From: a virus
Length of the DNA stretch: 34,211 nt
Reading direction: 5' to 3' (one strand)
Virus record (IMG/VR): IMGVR_UViG_3300043466_003214
Coordinates: 1 to 34,211 of that record
Positions within the stretch are counted from its first letter, which is position 1, and each line of letters begins with the position of its first letter. The notes beneath the pieces were generated by a model, which had not been told where the DNA came from, made no database searches, and saw nothing but the letters and a program-made list of their open reading frames with translations. Shown here piece by piece: positions 16,179 through 23,327 of the stretch. The translations under genes were made by a program, and so were the position numbers.

Positions 16179-17561
16179 ATGTTCGGACCCGATTATAGCG
16201 CATATTCCTTTTTCGGGGCCCAACCCCGGACGGACGCGCAATTCAGCCAGCAGTTCCAAATGGCGACCTCGCAGCCTAATCCGGTGCCCGCGATGATTCG
16301 CGACACGAAGGAGCTGCAAACAATCTTTGACTATCTCGGCATAGTGCCCCCGTGGAAAGACGGGGACTTCTATGCGTTCAACATGATGCGCTATTTTGAA
16401 AGGCTTGGGGAGAACTCCGAAAGCCATTCGAGCGCAATCAAAGGCATCGCAATGGCAGCGTTTGGCGACCGTGCGCAAATTGGGGTGAGCAATTACGACG
16501 GGTTCGGCGATGAGGTTCGCGAAGCCACATCGCAAGAACTGGCCGCTACGGGCGAATGGCTGCTCTCCCTCGGCGTAACGGCTACCGAAGTGGCCGATAT
16601 GAATCGGATGTTGTGGCGCTCTTTGAAGGAGAGCGGTAACGCCTACCTTCGCTGCCGTGTGGCCAGCGTTAACGGTGTACAGCGTGCGCACTTGACGCTG
16701 CTTCCCTACACGAATTGCGCCTATTCCCGCGACCTGTTTTACGGCAATGAACCGATGCTGTACTACTCAGATATTTGGAGTGTTGCCTATTGGGTTTACA
16801 ACCCTCCCCAGCTGTATGCCGTCACCCGTAACGGGGTGCCGAACTTTCAGGAATACGCCGACGGAACGCTCGAGACCGTGTTTCATTTTACGGAGAAAAC
16901 ACCCAAGACCCAATGGTATGGCGCTCCCGACACGCTCGGCGCAACGGCATGGATGTTTTACGAGACACAGCAATCGGATGCGCTCGTACGGCAGGCGGCT
17001 AACCGCTGGCTTGGCACTATGCTGTTTGTAACGCAGGCCCCGGATCCGATGGAAATGGCAGAGGTCAGCGAAGAAGAAATGGTGCAACACCTGCAAAAAA
17101 CGCAGAACAATATTGTCAACGCGCTCACGATGCAAGGCCAAAACCGTGCAGGCATTGGCGTGGTGCAATATCCGCATGGAAGCGAACGGCCCGAGGCTAT
17201 CCGGTTGGAGCCTATGACGGACCACCAATACATAACAAGTACGGGAGCCATGGCACGGGAAAAGATTTACGGCGCGCATGGCTACACTCCGATTTTGAAC
17301 GGCGAAATTCAGGCCCGCACATCGCTCGGCGGCAACCTTTTGATTGACCAGTTGCGAGTAACGGATGTGTTGACCCTGAAGCCGGCTCAAGACAAAATGC
17401 AGCGCGTTTGGCAGACGATTTTCGACAGCCTTGCATTCGCCACCAATCGCCCGGATATGGCGAACAAGACGCTGTATTTCCGGTCTCCGGTCCAAACCCT
17501 TATCGAACAAATCCTACCCCAACAATCCAATGCCCCAGCCAACGTTGCTATCATCGAGTGA
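16179..17561 (+). CDS. Portal protein
   Basis: 460 aa. The features fit an HK97-type portal: an N-terminal acidic clip-like part, then NSESHSSAIKGIAMAAFGD (helical wing), LKESGNAYLRCRVASVNG followed by a beta segment, TEKTPKTQWYGAPD, the long helix with VSEEEMVQHLQKTQNN, and a C-terminal KPAQDKMQRVWQTIFDSLAF region. The segment LRVTDVLTLKPAQDKMQ is typical of the crown/stem transition. It would form the dodecameric DNA channel to which terminase docks. Unusually it is encoded after the capsid gene, 18 kb from the terminase genes in the circular map. Confidence 0.75.
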   Translation: MFGPDYSAYSFFGAQPRTDAQFSQQFQMATSQPNPVPAMIRDTKELQTIFDYLGIVPPWKDGDFYAFNMMRYFERLGENSESHSSAIKGIAMAAFGDRAQIGVSNYDGFGDEVREATSQELAATGEWLLSLGVTATEVADMNRMLWRSLKESGNAYLRCRVASVNGVQRAHLTLLPYTNCAYSRDLFYGNEPMLYYSDIWSVAYWVYNPPQLYAVTRNGVPNFQEYADGTLETVFHFTEKTPKTQWYGAPDTLGATAWMFYETQQSDALVRQAANRWLGTMLFVTQAPDPMEMAEVSEEEMVQHLQKTQNNIVNALTMQGQNRAGIGVVQYPHGSERPEAIRLEPMTDHQYITSTGAMAREKIYGAHGYTPILNGEIQARTSLGGNLLIDQLRVTDVLTLKPAQDKMQRVWQTIFDSLAFATNRPDMANKTLYFRSPVQTLIEQILPQQSNAPANVAIIE

Positions 17562-18237
17562 ATGCTTATTCTATGTAAGCCACCACTACAGCCTTTCCGC
17601 TTCGGACGTGCAAAAGCAGATTTTTCTGCAGGAACGGCGCGCCGCGCAAACAGTAATCGGGGCGGACTTTTTTGCCCTCCTTTTGGCGGACCTGTACGAT
17701 TACACGGGTACGCCTGAGTGGGTGCCGGGGACCTATTCGTTTAACCAGTTCGTTATCCGGTTCGGGCTGGTTTACCGCTCGGTAGCCAACGGCAATACAT
17801 CGGACCCCAACGGCAGCACGACGTGGGTGTTGGCAAATAAATTCGAAACCGCATGCTACAATCTACTTTGGGACAACGGCCTTGCCAACTTCCTATCGAA
17901 CGTAATCTTTGCCGCATCGTGCAACTCGATAGCCTACAAAGTAGCTCCGGGGGGGATTGTGCAAATAAACGCACAGGATGCTCAGCAGGCCGCCATTCAA
18001 ACGGCGCAAACCGTCGCCACCAAGTACCGCGAAGATGCAAATAGCTGGTGGGAGTTGGCAGCCCAGTACGCCGTGGACAATAACGAATCGTGCAACGGCT
18101 TGTTTGATGAGTTTCTTCCCGTGAAAAAGCACATCGCGTGTACGGCCAACGGTCAAACCGCGCAGCTGGGCAGGGCCCGCAACCGCTACTTCTTTGTTGG
18201 CACCTCGTTCAATCACCCCAACAACGCTAATTGGTAA
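17530..18237 (+). CDS. Putative head-tail connector protein
   Basis: 235 aa. The start at 17530 (MPQPTLLSSSECLFYVS) overlaps the portal gene by 32 nt; earlier in-frame starts lie deeper in the portal gene and would give an Arg-rich out-of-frame-like leader. Helical N-terminus, then ADFFALLLADLYDYTGTPEWVPG, a beta/Trp segment TTWVLANKFETACYNLLWDNGLAN, then an amphipathic C-terminus. Several Bacteroidota phages have a protein of this size and composition just behind the portal gene, where head completion/adaptor proteins are encoded. Function inferred from position. Confidence 0.45.
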   Translation: MPQPTLLSSSECLFYVSHHYSLSASDVQKQIFLQERRAAQTVIGADFFALLLADLYDYTGTPEWVPGTYSFNQFVIRFGLVYRSVANGNTSDPNGSTTWVLANKFETACYNLLWDNGLANFLSNVIFAASCNSIAYKVAPGGIVQINAQDAQQAAIQTAQTVATKYREDANSWWELAAQYAVDNNESCNGLFDEFLPVKKHIACTANGQTAQLGRARNRYFFVGTSFNHPNNANW

Positions 18238-18476
18238 TGGCTGTTCGTGAGCTTTTGACGGCGGTTATCCGAGCCGGTGGAACGTTGGTAAGCGAGGCCG
18301 AATATCGCCGCCGTATGGCCATTTGCGAGGCCTGCCAAAACAAAGGCGAGGTAACGGTCTTGGGCGTGGATTTCGCTGGCTGCACGGTGTGCGGCTGCCC
18401 GTTTGTAACCAAGTGCCGCGCGGATTTTCACCCGCTTGACGGCGGTAAGGTAAAATGCCCGGAATCGAAATGGTAA
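18237..18476 (+). CDS. Cys-rich zinc-ribbon-like protein (79 aa)
   Basis: ATG at 18237 overlaps the preceding TAA (TAATG). Six cysteines in two clusters, CEACQNKGE and CTVCGCPFVTKC, then PLDGGKVKCPESKW, form a probable zinc ribbon. Small Cys4-type proteins with a conserved closing W are frequent next to phage glycosyltransferase genes, and here the GT25 gene follows with a 7-nt overlap. Its molecular role is unknown. Confidence 0.65.
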   Translation: MAVRELLTAVIRAGGTLVSEAEYRRRMAICEACQNKGEVTVLGVDFAGCTVCGCPFVTKCRADFHPLDGGKVKCPESKW

Positions 18477-19108
18477 CACAAGCCTATATAATTAGCCGTT
18501 TGGGCGACTTTGAACGGCAGCGCTGGGCGATTGACCAAGCCGATTCCCTCGGCGTGGGCTACCGCTTTTTCCCTGCCATGCAGCCCGATGGGGTACGCTG
18601 GGGAGCGCTCAATACCCGCGTGCGGGGGATGCGCAAAAACGGCGCGTTTGGTTGCCTGCTTTCTCACTACCACGTTCTTCAGGATGCACTGTTGAACGGC
18701 ACCGATGCGCTAATTTTCGAAGATGATTTGCTCCCAATGCCGGGGTTCCAGTTCGATTTTACCGACCTCCCCCCGGCTGATATGTATTACTTCGGCTGGA
18801 TTACATGGGGAGCGCCGGCCAAAATTGAACCGGTAACAGAGCAATGGCACAAACGGGACAACTTTGCGGGCACGCATTGCTACTATGTGCCTCACAACCG
18901 CATCCAAAAGGTATTGGACTGGTACAACCGCAGCCGCTGGGATCTGCAGATTGATAACCTGTTAGCCACAGACCAGGGGGCGATTAGCCTGCTATTCAAA
19001 ACAGGCCCCCGTGTCCTCCAAAACACTGAGCTGGGCACCACGATAGGCAACCGCGCCCACCAAGCCGACGTAGAATTCGCAAAACCATTTCTTCACAAAC
19101 CATTTTAG
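18470..19108 (+). CDS. GT25-family (LPS-type) glycosyltransferase
   Basis: 212 aa from 18470; an alternative ATG at 18455 adds five residues. It opens with TQAYIISRLGDFERQRW, then a GAFGCLLSHYHVLQDA segment at ~58-73 and the catalytic acidic motif ALIFEDDLLPM at ~80-90, the signature of family 25 glycosyltransferases (LPS core galactosyltransferases and collagen hydroxylysine galactosyltransferases). The C-terminus has the LLATDQGAISLLF segment. It lies among head genes on the plus strand, apart from the three-gene minus-strand glycosyltransferase operon, so it should be expressed late. One possible target is a virion protein; the collagen-repeat fibre is a speculative candidate. Confidence 0.8.
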   Translation: MVTQAYIISRLGDFERQRWAIDQADSLGVGYRFFPAMQPDGVRWGALNTRVRGMRKNGAFGCLLSHYHVLQDALLNGTDALIFEDDLLPMPGFQFDFTDLPPADMYYFGWITWGAPAKIEPVTEQWHKRDNFAGTHCYYVPHNRIQKVLDWYNRSRWDLQIDNLLATDQGAISLLFKTGPRVLQNTELGTTIGNRAHQADVEFAKPFLHKPF

Positions 19109-19112
19109 ACCA

Positions 19113-19514
19113 ATGTACAAGACGACGACCACGGTGTCCACGAACACCACCGATGCCAACTTCCCGCTCCAGCGCGACGGATTCGACGGCGCGAAAACCA
19201 ATTACCGCTGTACCCTCGACATCGACAGCCTTTCGGGTACCGCCGAAATTACCTCGATTACGATCGACGGCACGGTTGTGGCGATTTCTGCGGGAACGGA
19301 CATTCAAAACGAGGGCAGCGTGCAGCAGGTCATCGTGACCGCCGGCGAATCGCTGAACTACATTCAGTCGGACGTTCGCGTGAAGTTCACGGCAGCCGCC
19401 GGTTCGGATCCCTCCAACTTCCTGTTGGTTATCGGAGGCGAAGCCAACGTGACCAGCGTGACCATTGGCGGCACGCCGCGAGCGCTCACCGTCGAAACAC
19501 TGCCTGCGCAGTAG
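19113..19514 (+). CDS. Small structural protein (133 aa)
   Basis: Starts 4 nt after the GT25 gene. Entirely beta-predicted, Thr/Val/Gly-rich, no charged clusters, strongly biased codons; for example SLSGTAEITSITIDGTVVAISAGTDI is split by a turn into two strands. It resembles virion decoration or small fibre proteins, and its high codon bias suggests abundant expression. I do not recognise the family. Confidence 0.55.
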   Translation: MYKTTTTVSTNTTDANFPLQRDGFDGAKTNYRCTLDIDSLSGTAEITSITIDGTVVAISAGTDIQNEGSVQQVIVTAGESLNYIQSDVRVKFTAAAGSDPSNFLLVIGGEANVTSVTIGGTPRALTVETLPAQ

Positions 19515-19538
19515 TTTTTTCATGTTAGCGGGTTTGAA

Positions 19539-19561
19539 CGGGGGGCCTCTCGGGGCTCCCC
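19539..19561 (+). terminator. GC-rich hairpin after structural gene
   Basis: GGGGGGCC and GGCTCCCC can form an 8-bp stem with one G-T wobble, but there is no T-run behind it. It may be a weak or factor-dependent terminator or a processing hairpin. Confidence 0.4.
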
Positions 19562-19591
19562 TATTCCCGGCCAAAAACCGATTGCCCAACC

Positions 19592-19849
19592 GTGAAAGAC
19601 TCGTCTTTAATTCGCTCCCTTTGCTTTACGGCCTTTGTGCTGTTTATGCTCAACCTCCCAGATCGCCGCTCCGAAAATGGACCTACTGATCAACAACAAG
19701 GATTTTATCCTACAAATGTGTCTCCTGTGGAACGCAGGGGAGATCCTCCGTCTGGCGGTCAAAAGTGGCCGCGCGTTGAAGGTGTCCATAACTCGGAAAA
19801 ATGGCTTTCAGATGGAAATCAAAGAACCCCCCAAACCCCAACCAAATGA
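19592..19849 (+). CDS. Putative small membrane protein, GTG start (85 aa)
   Basis: GTG at 19592. Residues ~6-21 (IRSLCFTAFVLFMLNL) form one membrane segment or signal, followed by a hydrophilic proline/glycine-rich tail. It ends in an ATGA overlap with the gene at 19846. From 19677 onward another open frame with better-formed composition overlaps it, so part of this tail could be out-of-frame noise. Its place beside the endolysin makes a lysis role (holin or spanin-like) conceivable, but no motif shows it. Confidence 0.35.
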   Translation: MKDSSLIRSLCFTAFVLFMLNLPDRRSENGPTDQQQGFYPTNVSPVERRGDPPSGGQKWPRVEGVHNSEKWLSDGNQRTPQTPTK

Positions 19850-19901
19850 ACCACATTCAAACGAACCCGAGCATCAAAGTGACGATCGGCCAGCGGGTTA
19901 A
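19677..19901 (+). CDS. Hypothetical protein nested with the 85-aa frame (74 aa)
   Basis: MDLLINNKDFILQMCLLWNAG begins a short amphipathic helix, then EILRLAVKSGRALKVSITRKNGF and an acidic, proline-rich end (EIKEPPKPQPNEPHSNEPE). It is a plausible small soluble protein, overlaps the 85-aa frame for its first 173 nt and the next gene for 56 nt. No family recognised. Either or both of the nested frames may be translated. Confidence 0.45.
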   Translation: MDLLINNKDFILQMCLLWNAGEILRLAVKSGRALKVSITRKNGFQMEIKEPPKPQPNEPHSNEPEHQSDDRPAG

Positions 19902-20133
19902 ATTCGCCGACCCGATTACCGGGGAACCCATCTACGGCACCGTCCATGAGATAGTGAGCGGCACGGCCAACGTCATCAAAACGGTGAAAGTTATCCGCGA
20001 AGACGGTCGTGTGGACTTTATCGAGGTCGCCAACGTGGTGGTCTTGGCGGTACAGCTGATTGAGCCTTTGGCCAAATTTGGCCGCTGGGTTGCAAACTTG
20101 TTCCGCAAAAAAGCCAACCGCAAGCCGCTATGA
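19846..20133 (+). CDS. Hypothetical protein (95 aa)
   Basis: The start at 19846 (MNHIQTNPSIKVTIG) forms an ATGA overlap with the 85-aa frame; an earlier in-frame ATG at 19801 is possible. The first half is a beta domain resembling small barrel folds (VTIGQRVKFADPITGEPIYG, then VKVIREDGRVDFIEV), the second half a hydrophobic helix (VVVLAVQLIEPLAKFGRWVANLF) with a basic tail KKANRKPL. Helix plus basic end suggests membrane association, and it is ATGA-coupled to the endolysin. A holin or pore-forming role is possible but unproven. Confidence 0.6.
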   Translation: MNHIQTNPSIKVTIGQRVKFADPITGEPIYGTVHEIVSGTANVIKTVKVIREDGRVDFIEVANVVVLAVQLIEPLAKFGRWVANLFRKKANRKPL

Positions 20134-20549
20134 AGCTACCTCGGTACTTCGATATGGCAGAGTTCGACGACCGAACGGCCCCCGGCTCCGGGGAAAATAT
20201 GCAGTGTTCGACCGTCGGTATGCTTGATGAAGCCCGACACCGCCTTGGCCGTCCGCTTCGCGTTACGTCCGGTTTTCGCACGCCGGAGCGCAACAGGGCC
20301 GTTGGTGGGGCAAAGGAGAGTTCGCACCTCACGGGCTATGCTGTGGACATCTATGCCCCGACCGCCGAGGATAAAGCCGACCTGCTTCGGGCCCTGTTCA
20401 AAGTCGGATTTCGGCGATTCGGGATAATGGCAACCGCCATTCACGTTGACAACGACCCCGACAAAGCTTATGGGGTTTGGAGCTACCCCAATACGCAAGC
20501 GACCGATTGGGCACGCTTCGGTTCTCTGCCAAAAATCGAAAAGCTTTAG
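20130..20549 (+). CDS. Endolysin, M15-type D-Ala peptidase
   Basis: 139 aa. The M15A zinc peptidase pattern is complete: TSGFRTPERNRAVGG (Arg substrate site), SSHLTGYAVDI with zinc ligands His66 and Asp73, and AIHVDND with the zinc ligand His105. A short N-terminal part before residue 20 has no separate binding domain and no signal peptide, so it depends on a holin. It cleaves peptide cross-links of peptidoglycan to release progeny. It is the last gene of the late operon and is followed by a strong bidirectional terminator. Confidence 0.88.
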   Translation: MKLPRYFDMAEFDDRTAPGSGENMQCSTVGMLDEARHRLGRPLRVTSGFRTPERNRAVGGAKESSHLTGYAVDIYAPTAEDKADLLRALFKVGFRRFGIMATAIHVDNDPDKAYGVWSYPNTQATDWARFGSLPKIEKL

Positions 20550-20568
20550 GTCAAAAAAGGCCGCAAAA

Positions 20569-20598
20569 AACCCCCGCTATCGTTCGACGGCGGGGGTT
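20569..20598. terminator. Bidirectional terminator between lysis genes and thyX
   Basis: AACCCCCGC and GCGGGGGTT form a perfect 9-bp stem with a 12-nt loop. On the minus strand the stem is followed by a run of T, so it terminates the thyX operon as well as the late plus-strand operon. Confidence 0.85.
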
Positions 20599-20642
20599 AC
20601 TTTCATTATTTAACCCTAATAACTACTTATGAGGGTGCAAAG

Positions 20643-21263
20643 CTACAAAGCAAAGGCTTTAATCGTGTGCTCAAAAGGATTGCCTTCGATGTTTTTGACC
20701 AATCGGAGCATCTCGCTGGCCAGTTCCCGCACCTCTTTTTGGGCGGTCGGGGCATTGCGCAGCCGCTGGAAGTGAACGAAACTGCGAAAATTGAACATAA
20801 TATCCAAGGTCAACTGGCTATTCATGGTCTTGAAGTAGCGCGCGGATTCTTTGGCGCGGGCACGGCCGAGCAGCGGGGTTAATTCGCGAAGCGCCGTGCG
20901 ATACAAATAGTCGCCTACGCTCCGGTGTTCGTCAAGTTTGCGGATCCAGTCGGGGGGCCAGTCGAACGGCAGGTAATTCCGGTCTTCCGCAAGCTCTTTG
21001 TACCGTGCGCTCTCGGCATTAATCGACACCCCAATCCGGTGTTTGAGCAGGTGTATGTGGGTAGCCTGATCCACCGTGCAAAGAAAGTGCAGACTGGACT
21101 TCTCAAAGGGCGTTTCATGCCCCTTTTCGGCCAACATTTTAAGCAGCGCCGGGATGCGCTCCCGCTTTTCGTCTGTAAGCTCGCGCGACGTGGAGGTCCA
21201 AGCGCTTTGTGCGTGGGTCAAATCGCCACCGTAGTGGCCGAGTAGCTCAACTGTATTTGTCAT
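20643..21263 (-). CDS. thyX: FAD-dependent thymidylate synthase ThyX
   Basis: 206 aa with the start at 21263 (MTNTVELLGHYGGD). It contains the ThyX core: ETPFEKSSLHFLCTV near 50-64, a variant signature KHRIGVSINAESARY at 74-88 (classical RHR...S...RY, with Lys for the first Arg), and RSFVHFQRLRNAPTAQKEVRE near the C-terminus. It methylates dUMP to dTMP using methylene-tetrahydrofolate and FADH2, supplying thymidylate for phage replication. It is the last gene of a minus-strand operon and its start lies inside a 28-aa membrane microprotein. A longer start at 21314 would add 17 non-homologous residues. Confidence 0.9.
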   Translation of the reverse strand: MTNTVELLGHYGGDLTHAQSAWTSTSRELTDEKRERIPALLKMLAEKGHETPFEKSSLHFLCTVDQATHIHLLKHRIGVSINAESARYKELAEDRNYLPFDWPPDWIRKLDEHRSVGDYLYRTALRELTPLLGRARAKESARYFKTMNSQLTLDIMFNFRSFVHFQRLRNAPTAQKEVRELASEMLRLVKNIEGNPFEHTIKAFAL

Positions 21264-21333
21264 GTTTACGGGTTTTTTCGGAATCAGCAGAAAGGAACCA
21301 ACAGATAAAAGCAATGGCGAGAATTTCGATCAT
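21247..21333 (-). CDS. Membrane microprotein (28 aa)
   Basis: ATG at 21333 overlaps the stop of the 475-aa membrane protein as ATGA, and the end overlaps thyX by 17 nt. Sequence MIEILAIAFICWFLSADSEK: a single hydrophobic segment of ~14 residues and a charged tail. The coupling on both sides and the membrane pattern make it likely to be real despite its length. Function unknown; small membrane effectors and holin-like regulators have this form. Confidence 0.5.
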   Translation of the reverse strand: MIEILAIAFICWFLSADSEKTRKHDKYS

Positions 21334-22757
21334 GGTTTGGGAGTTTTAGGGTTCGCCCCGGCCAATCTCGACCGGGTGCGGGTTTGAACGCCAGCGGCGT
21401 ACAAGATTGCTTCGATTCGTTCGATAGCCCGGACGGCGGTCGAAATGGAACGTTTGATGGGTTCGCCACGGTTGGAGCGGTCCAAATCGCTCCAGTATGC
21501 CCTCAATTGCTTCCTAAGCGCCTCAATTTCGTAGATTGACCGAGTGGGCAGCCCGTTTGTTTTCGTCGAATACGCGACCTGTGAAGGACTTCCAAGCGGT
21601 ATATGACAATCGAAGATACCAAAGGTGGCTACGTCAACCGCGCGCGGGGTGCTTGGGGCCACCTCGCCACCGCTCCAAACAATTTCACGCGGGGTGCGGG
21701 GTGCGGGTTCGGGGCGCACAACTGGTGCGGTTACCACCGGATCCAATTCCAAGGTCGGCGCAACGGCCTCGCGAACGGCCACCGCTGGCTTGGTCTGATC
21801 GGAAAAGTTCTGCGAAAACGGCCGGGCAACGGGTACCGATGCGGTTGGGGCTACTTCAGCCCGCACGGGCGCGCGGTAGCCAGTTCCAGCTGGCCGCGTG
21901 AAAAACCCAAACGGCGACCGTTGGGCACCAGTGAAAACTGTAGTATCCGGGGTTTGCGCGGAGCCTTTGGTATAGACCTCCTCGAGGGCGTAAAGCAGCG
22001 AGGATAGAATTAGCAACACAGTGGACGCAACACTCAGCCACAACTGCAACGAATTTAGCGTAGTTGTTGCGGTGCTGTATTTGCCGAGCTTTGTTTCATA
22101 CTCCGCAACGGCCAACCGGCCTGCGGTCGCTGTTGCAGCCTGCTGCTCGGCTAAATTCGTTGCTATCTGTTGCTCAATCTGCAGCCGTTGCGCTGCGTAT
22201 TTGTCCGTCACGGCCTTCCGCTTTTTGTTGACCTCCGTCGCTGCCCAGTTGTTGCCGTCCTTTGCCATTGCGGACAACTCAGGATTCACCACCGCAGCGG
22301 CCAGTTCCCGTTTTTCGGCAGAGCGGAGCCGTGCCAGCTGATCGTTTAATCCCTTGTTCACGTCTGCAATCTGCAGGGCGGTGGATACGTCGGCTTTCTT
22401 CAGTTCCGGCACGGTTGTTACCGCGTCGGTGACGTAATGGCGCCCGTAAATCGTGAGGCCGAGGGTACCGAAGACCTGCATGGTAAGGAACAGGAGTGAC
22501 CAAGACATAACCAGCCTTTTAAAGGTCCCCTGCGTGCCGTCGTAGTACCGGCCAAAGAACGTTTGCAGGCCGCGCATCAATCCATAATCAATCGCCATGC
22601 TAATAACACCGACGGCTGCGATTCCGAGCGCCGCCGCCAGCTGCCAAGGGGCGAACTGAATGAACGTGGAATAGACGGCGAAAAACACCACAAAGGCGCT
22701 ATCGATCGCGCCGTACATGCTGCAGCCATAGGCCGTCATTTTGTAATACTTTTTCAT
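21330..22757 (-). CDS. Four-TM membrane protein with coiled-coil domain
   Basis: 475 aa. Three membrane segments lie at ~15-34, 38-58 and 82-104, then a long Ala/Gln/Lys-rich coiled coil at ~115-230, a fourth membrane segment at ~236-258, and a proline-rich C-terminal half ending in a helical region with RSIYEIEALRKQLRAYWSDLD. There is no enzymatic motif. It belongs to a minus-strand operon led by an HTH protein. Proteins of this form recur in phages of Bacteroidota, where function is unknown; superinfection exclusion or host membrane remodelling are guesses. Confidence 0.65.
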   Translation of the reverse strand: MKKYYKMTAYGCSMYGAIDSAFVVFFAVYSTFIQFAPWQLAAALGIAAVGVISMAIDYGLMRGLQTFFGRYYDGTQGTFKRLVMSWSLLFLTMQVFGTLGLTIYGRHYVTDAVTTVPELKKADVSTALQIADVNKGLNDQLARLRSAEKRELAAAVVNPELSAMAKDGNNWAATEVNKKRKAVTDKYAAQRLQIEQQIATNLAEQQAATATAGRLAVAEYETKLGKYSTATTTLNSLQLWLSVASTVLLILSSLLYALEEVYTKGSAQTPDTTVFTGAQRSPFGFFTRPAGTGYRAPVRAEVAPTASVPVARPFSQNFSDQTKPAVAVREAVAPTLELDPVVTAPVVRPEPAPRTPREIVWSGGEVAPSTPRAVDVATFGIFDCHIPLGSPSQVAYSTKTNGLPTRSIYEIEALRKQLRAYWSDLDRSNRGEPIKRSISTAVRAIERIEAILYAAGVQTRTRSRLAGANPKTPKP

Positions 22758-22775
22758 GTTTGCGGGGGTTGGGGG

Positions 22776-22931
22776 TTAAAAATAAAAAACCTTGTCGCCG
22801 TCGATTTCGGCACGGCGCTCGGCCTGTTCCGGTTCGGGATCCGGCGGTGGGGAAGGCGGTGGCAGGTCGGCGATTAGGTCGTTGCATAGGCGCGCCAGCA
22901 GCCACGTGACCAAAAGGGAAATCCAAATCAT
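22776..22931 (-). CDS. Small membrane protein (51 aa)
   Basis: ATG at 22931 overlaps the stop of the HTH gene as ATGA; TAA at 22776. The first 20 residues (MIWISLLVTWLLARLCNDLI) form one membrane segment, then DLPPPSPPPDPEPEQAERRA, a proline-rich acidic stretch, and EIDGDKVFYF. The arrangement (membrane anchor plus proline-rich stalk) is like small inner-membrane lysis or exclusion factors. It is too short for most gene callers; coupling to the gene before it supports expression. Confidence 0.6.
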   Translation of the reverse strand: MIWISLLVTWLLARLCNDLIADLPPPSPPPDPEPEQAERRAEIDGDKVFYF

Positions 22932-23161
22932 TCGCCAACGGTTACGGGTTCCGCTTCAACCATTTCCGGAACGATGGGCACGATTATAATGCGGTAGCCA
23001 AGGCTGCCGACAAACGCCTCCAGTTTTGCGATTGAGTGGGGGAGTTTCCGCCGCAGGGCACGCGGCCACGGGTGGGATACGTTGGCCTTTTGGGCCAGTT
23101 GCTCAAAAGATTTCTCCGCCAGTTCGGCGTCAATAATGTCAATTAATTGCTGATGAATCAT
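22928..23161 (-). CDS. HTH regulator (77 aa)
   Basis: 77 aa. The middle carries an HTH-type pattern SFEQLAQKANVSHPWPRALRRK followed by a third helix SIAKLEAFVGSLGYRIII, as in short Xre/antitoxin-like DNA-binding proteins. The C-terminal VPIVPEMVEAEPV is extended. It is the first gene of the minus-strand operon, divergent from the early plus-strand genes, so it is well placed to control both promoters at 23191-23275, as cI/cro-type repressors do. This regulatory role is inference. Confidence 0.6.
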   Translation of the reverse strand: MIHQQLIDIIDAELAEKSFEQLAQKANVSHPWPRALRRKLPHSIAKLEAFVGSLGYRIIIVPIVPEMVEAEPVTVGE

Positions 23162-23190
23162 GTCTGTGGGGGTGTTGATGAACGATGCTG

Positions 23191-23198
23191 CAAAGATA
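23191..23198 (-). promoter_or_regulatory. -7 element (TATCTTTG) of the minus-strand HTH/thyX operon
   Basis: An exact TATCTTTG on the minus strand, 30 nt before the HTH start codon. The -33 region is A/T-rich without a clear TTTG, so the promoter may be weaker than the divergent one. Confidence 0.6.
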
Positions 23199-23245
23199 CA
23201 CGACTATTTTAAATAAAAAAATTTAAAAAATATTTTTAAAAAAGC

Positions 23246-23275
23246 TTGACAAAACAAAAACCCGCCTTATCTTTG
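23246..23275 (+). promoter_or_regulatory. Early promoter P1 (TTG-19-TATCTTTG)
   Basis: TTG at 23246-23248, 19 bp, TATCTTTG at 23268-23275: a full match to the Bacteroidota promoter consensus. It is preceded by a poly-A/T tract (23206-23243) resembling an UP element, and is nearly identical to P2 at 25005-25034. Confidence 0.85.
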
Positions 23276-23327
23276 ACCCACATTCAGACAGACACAGACT
23301 TTCATTCCTAATCTCAATCCTTTTATC

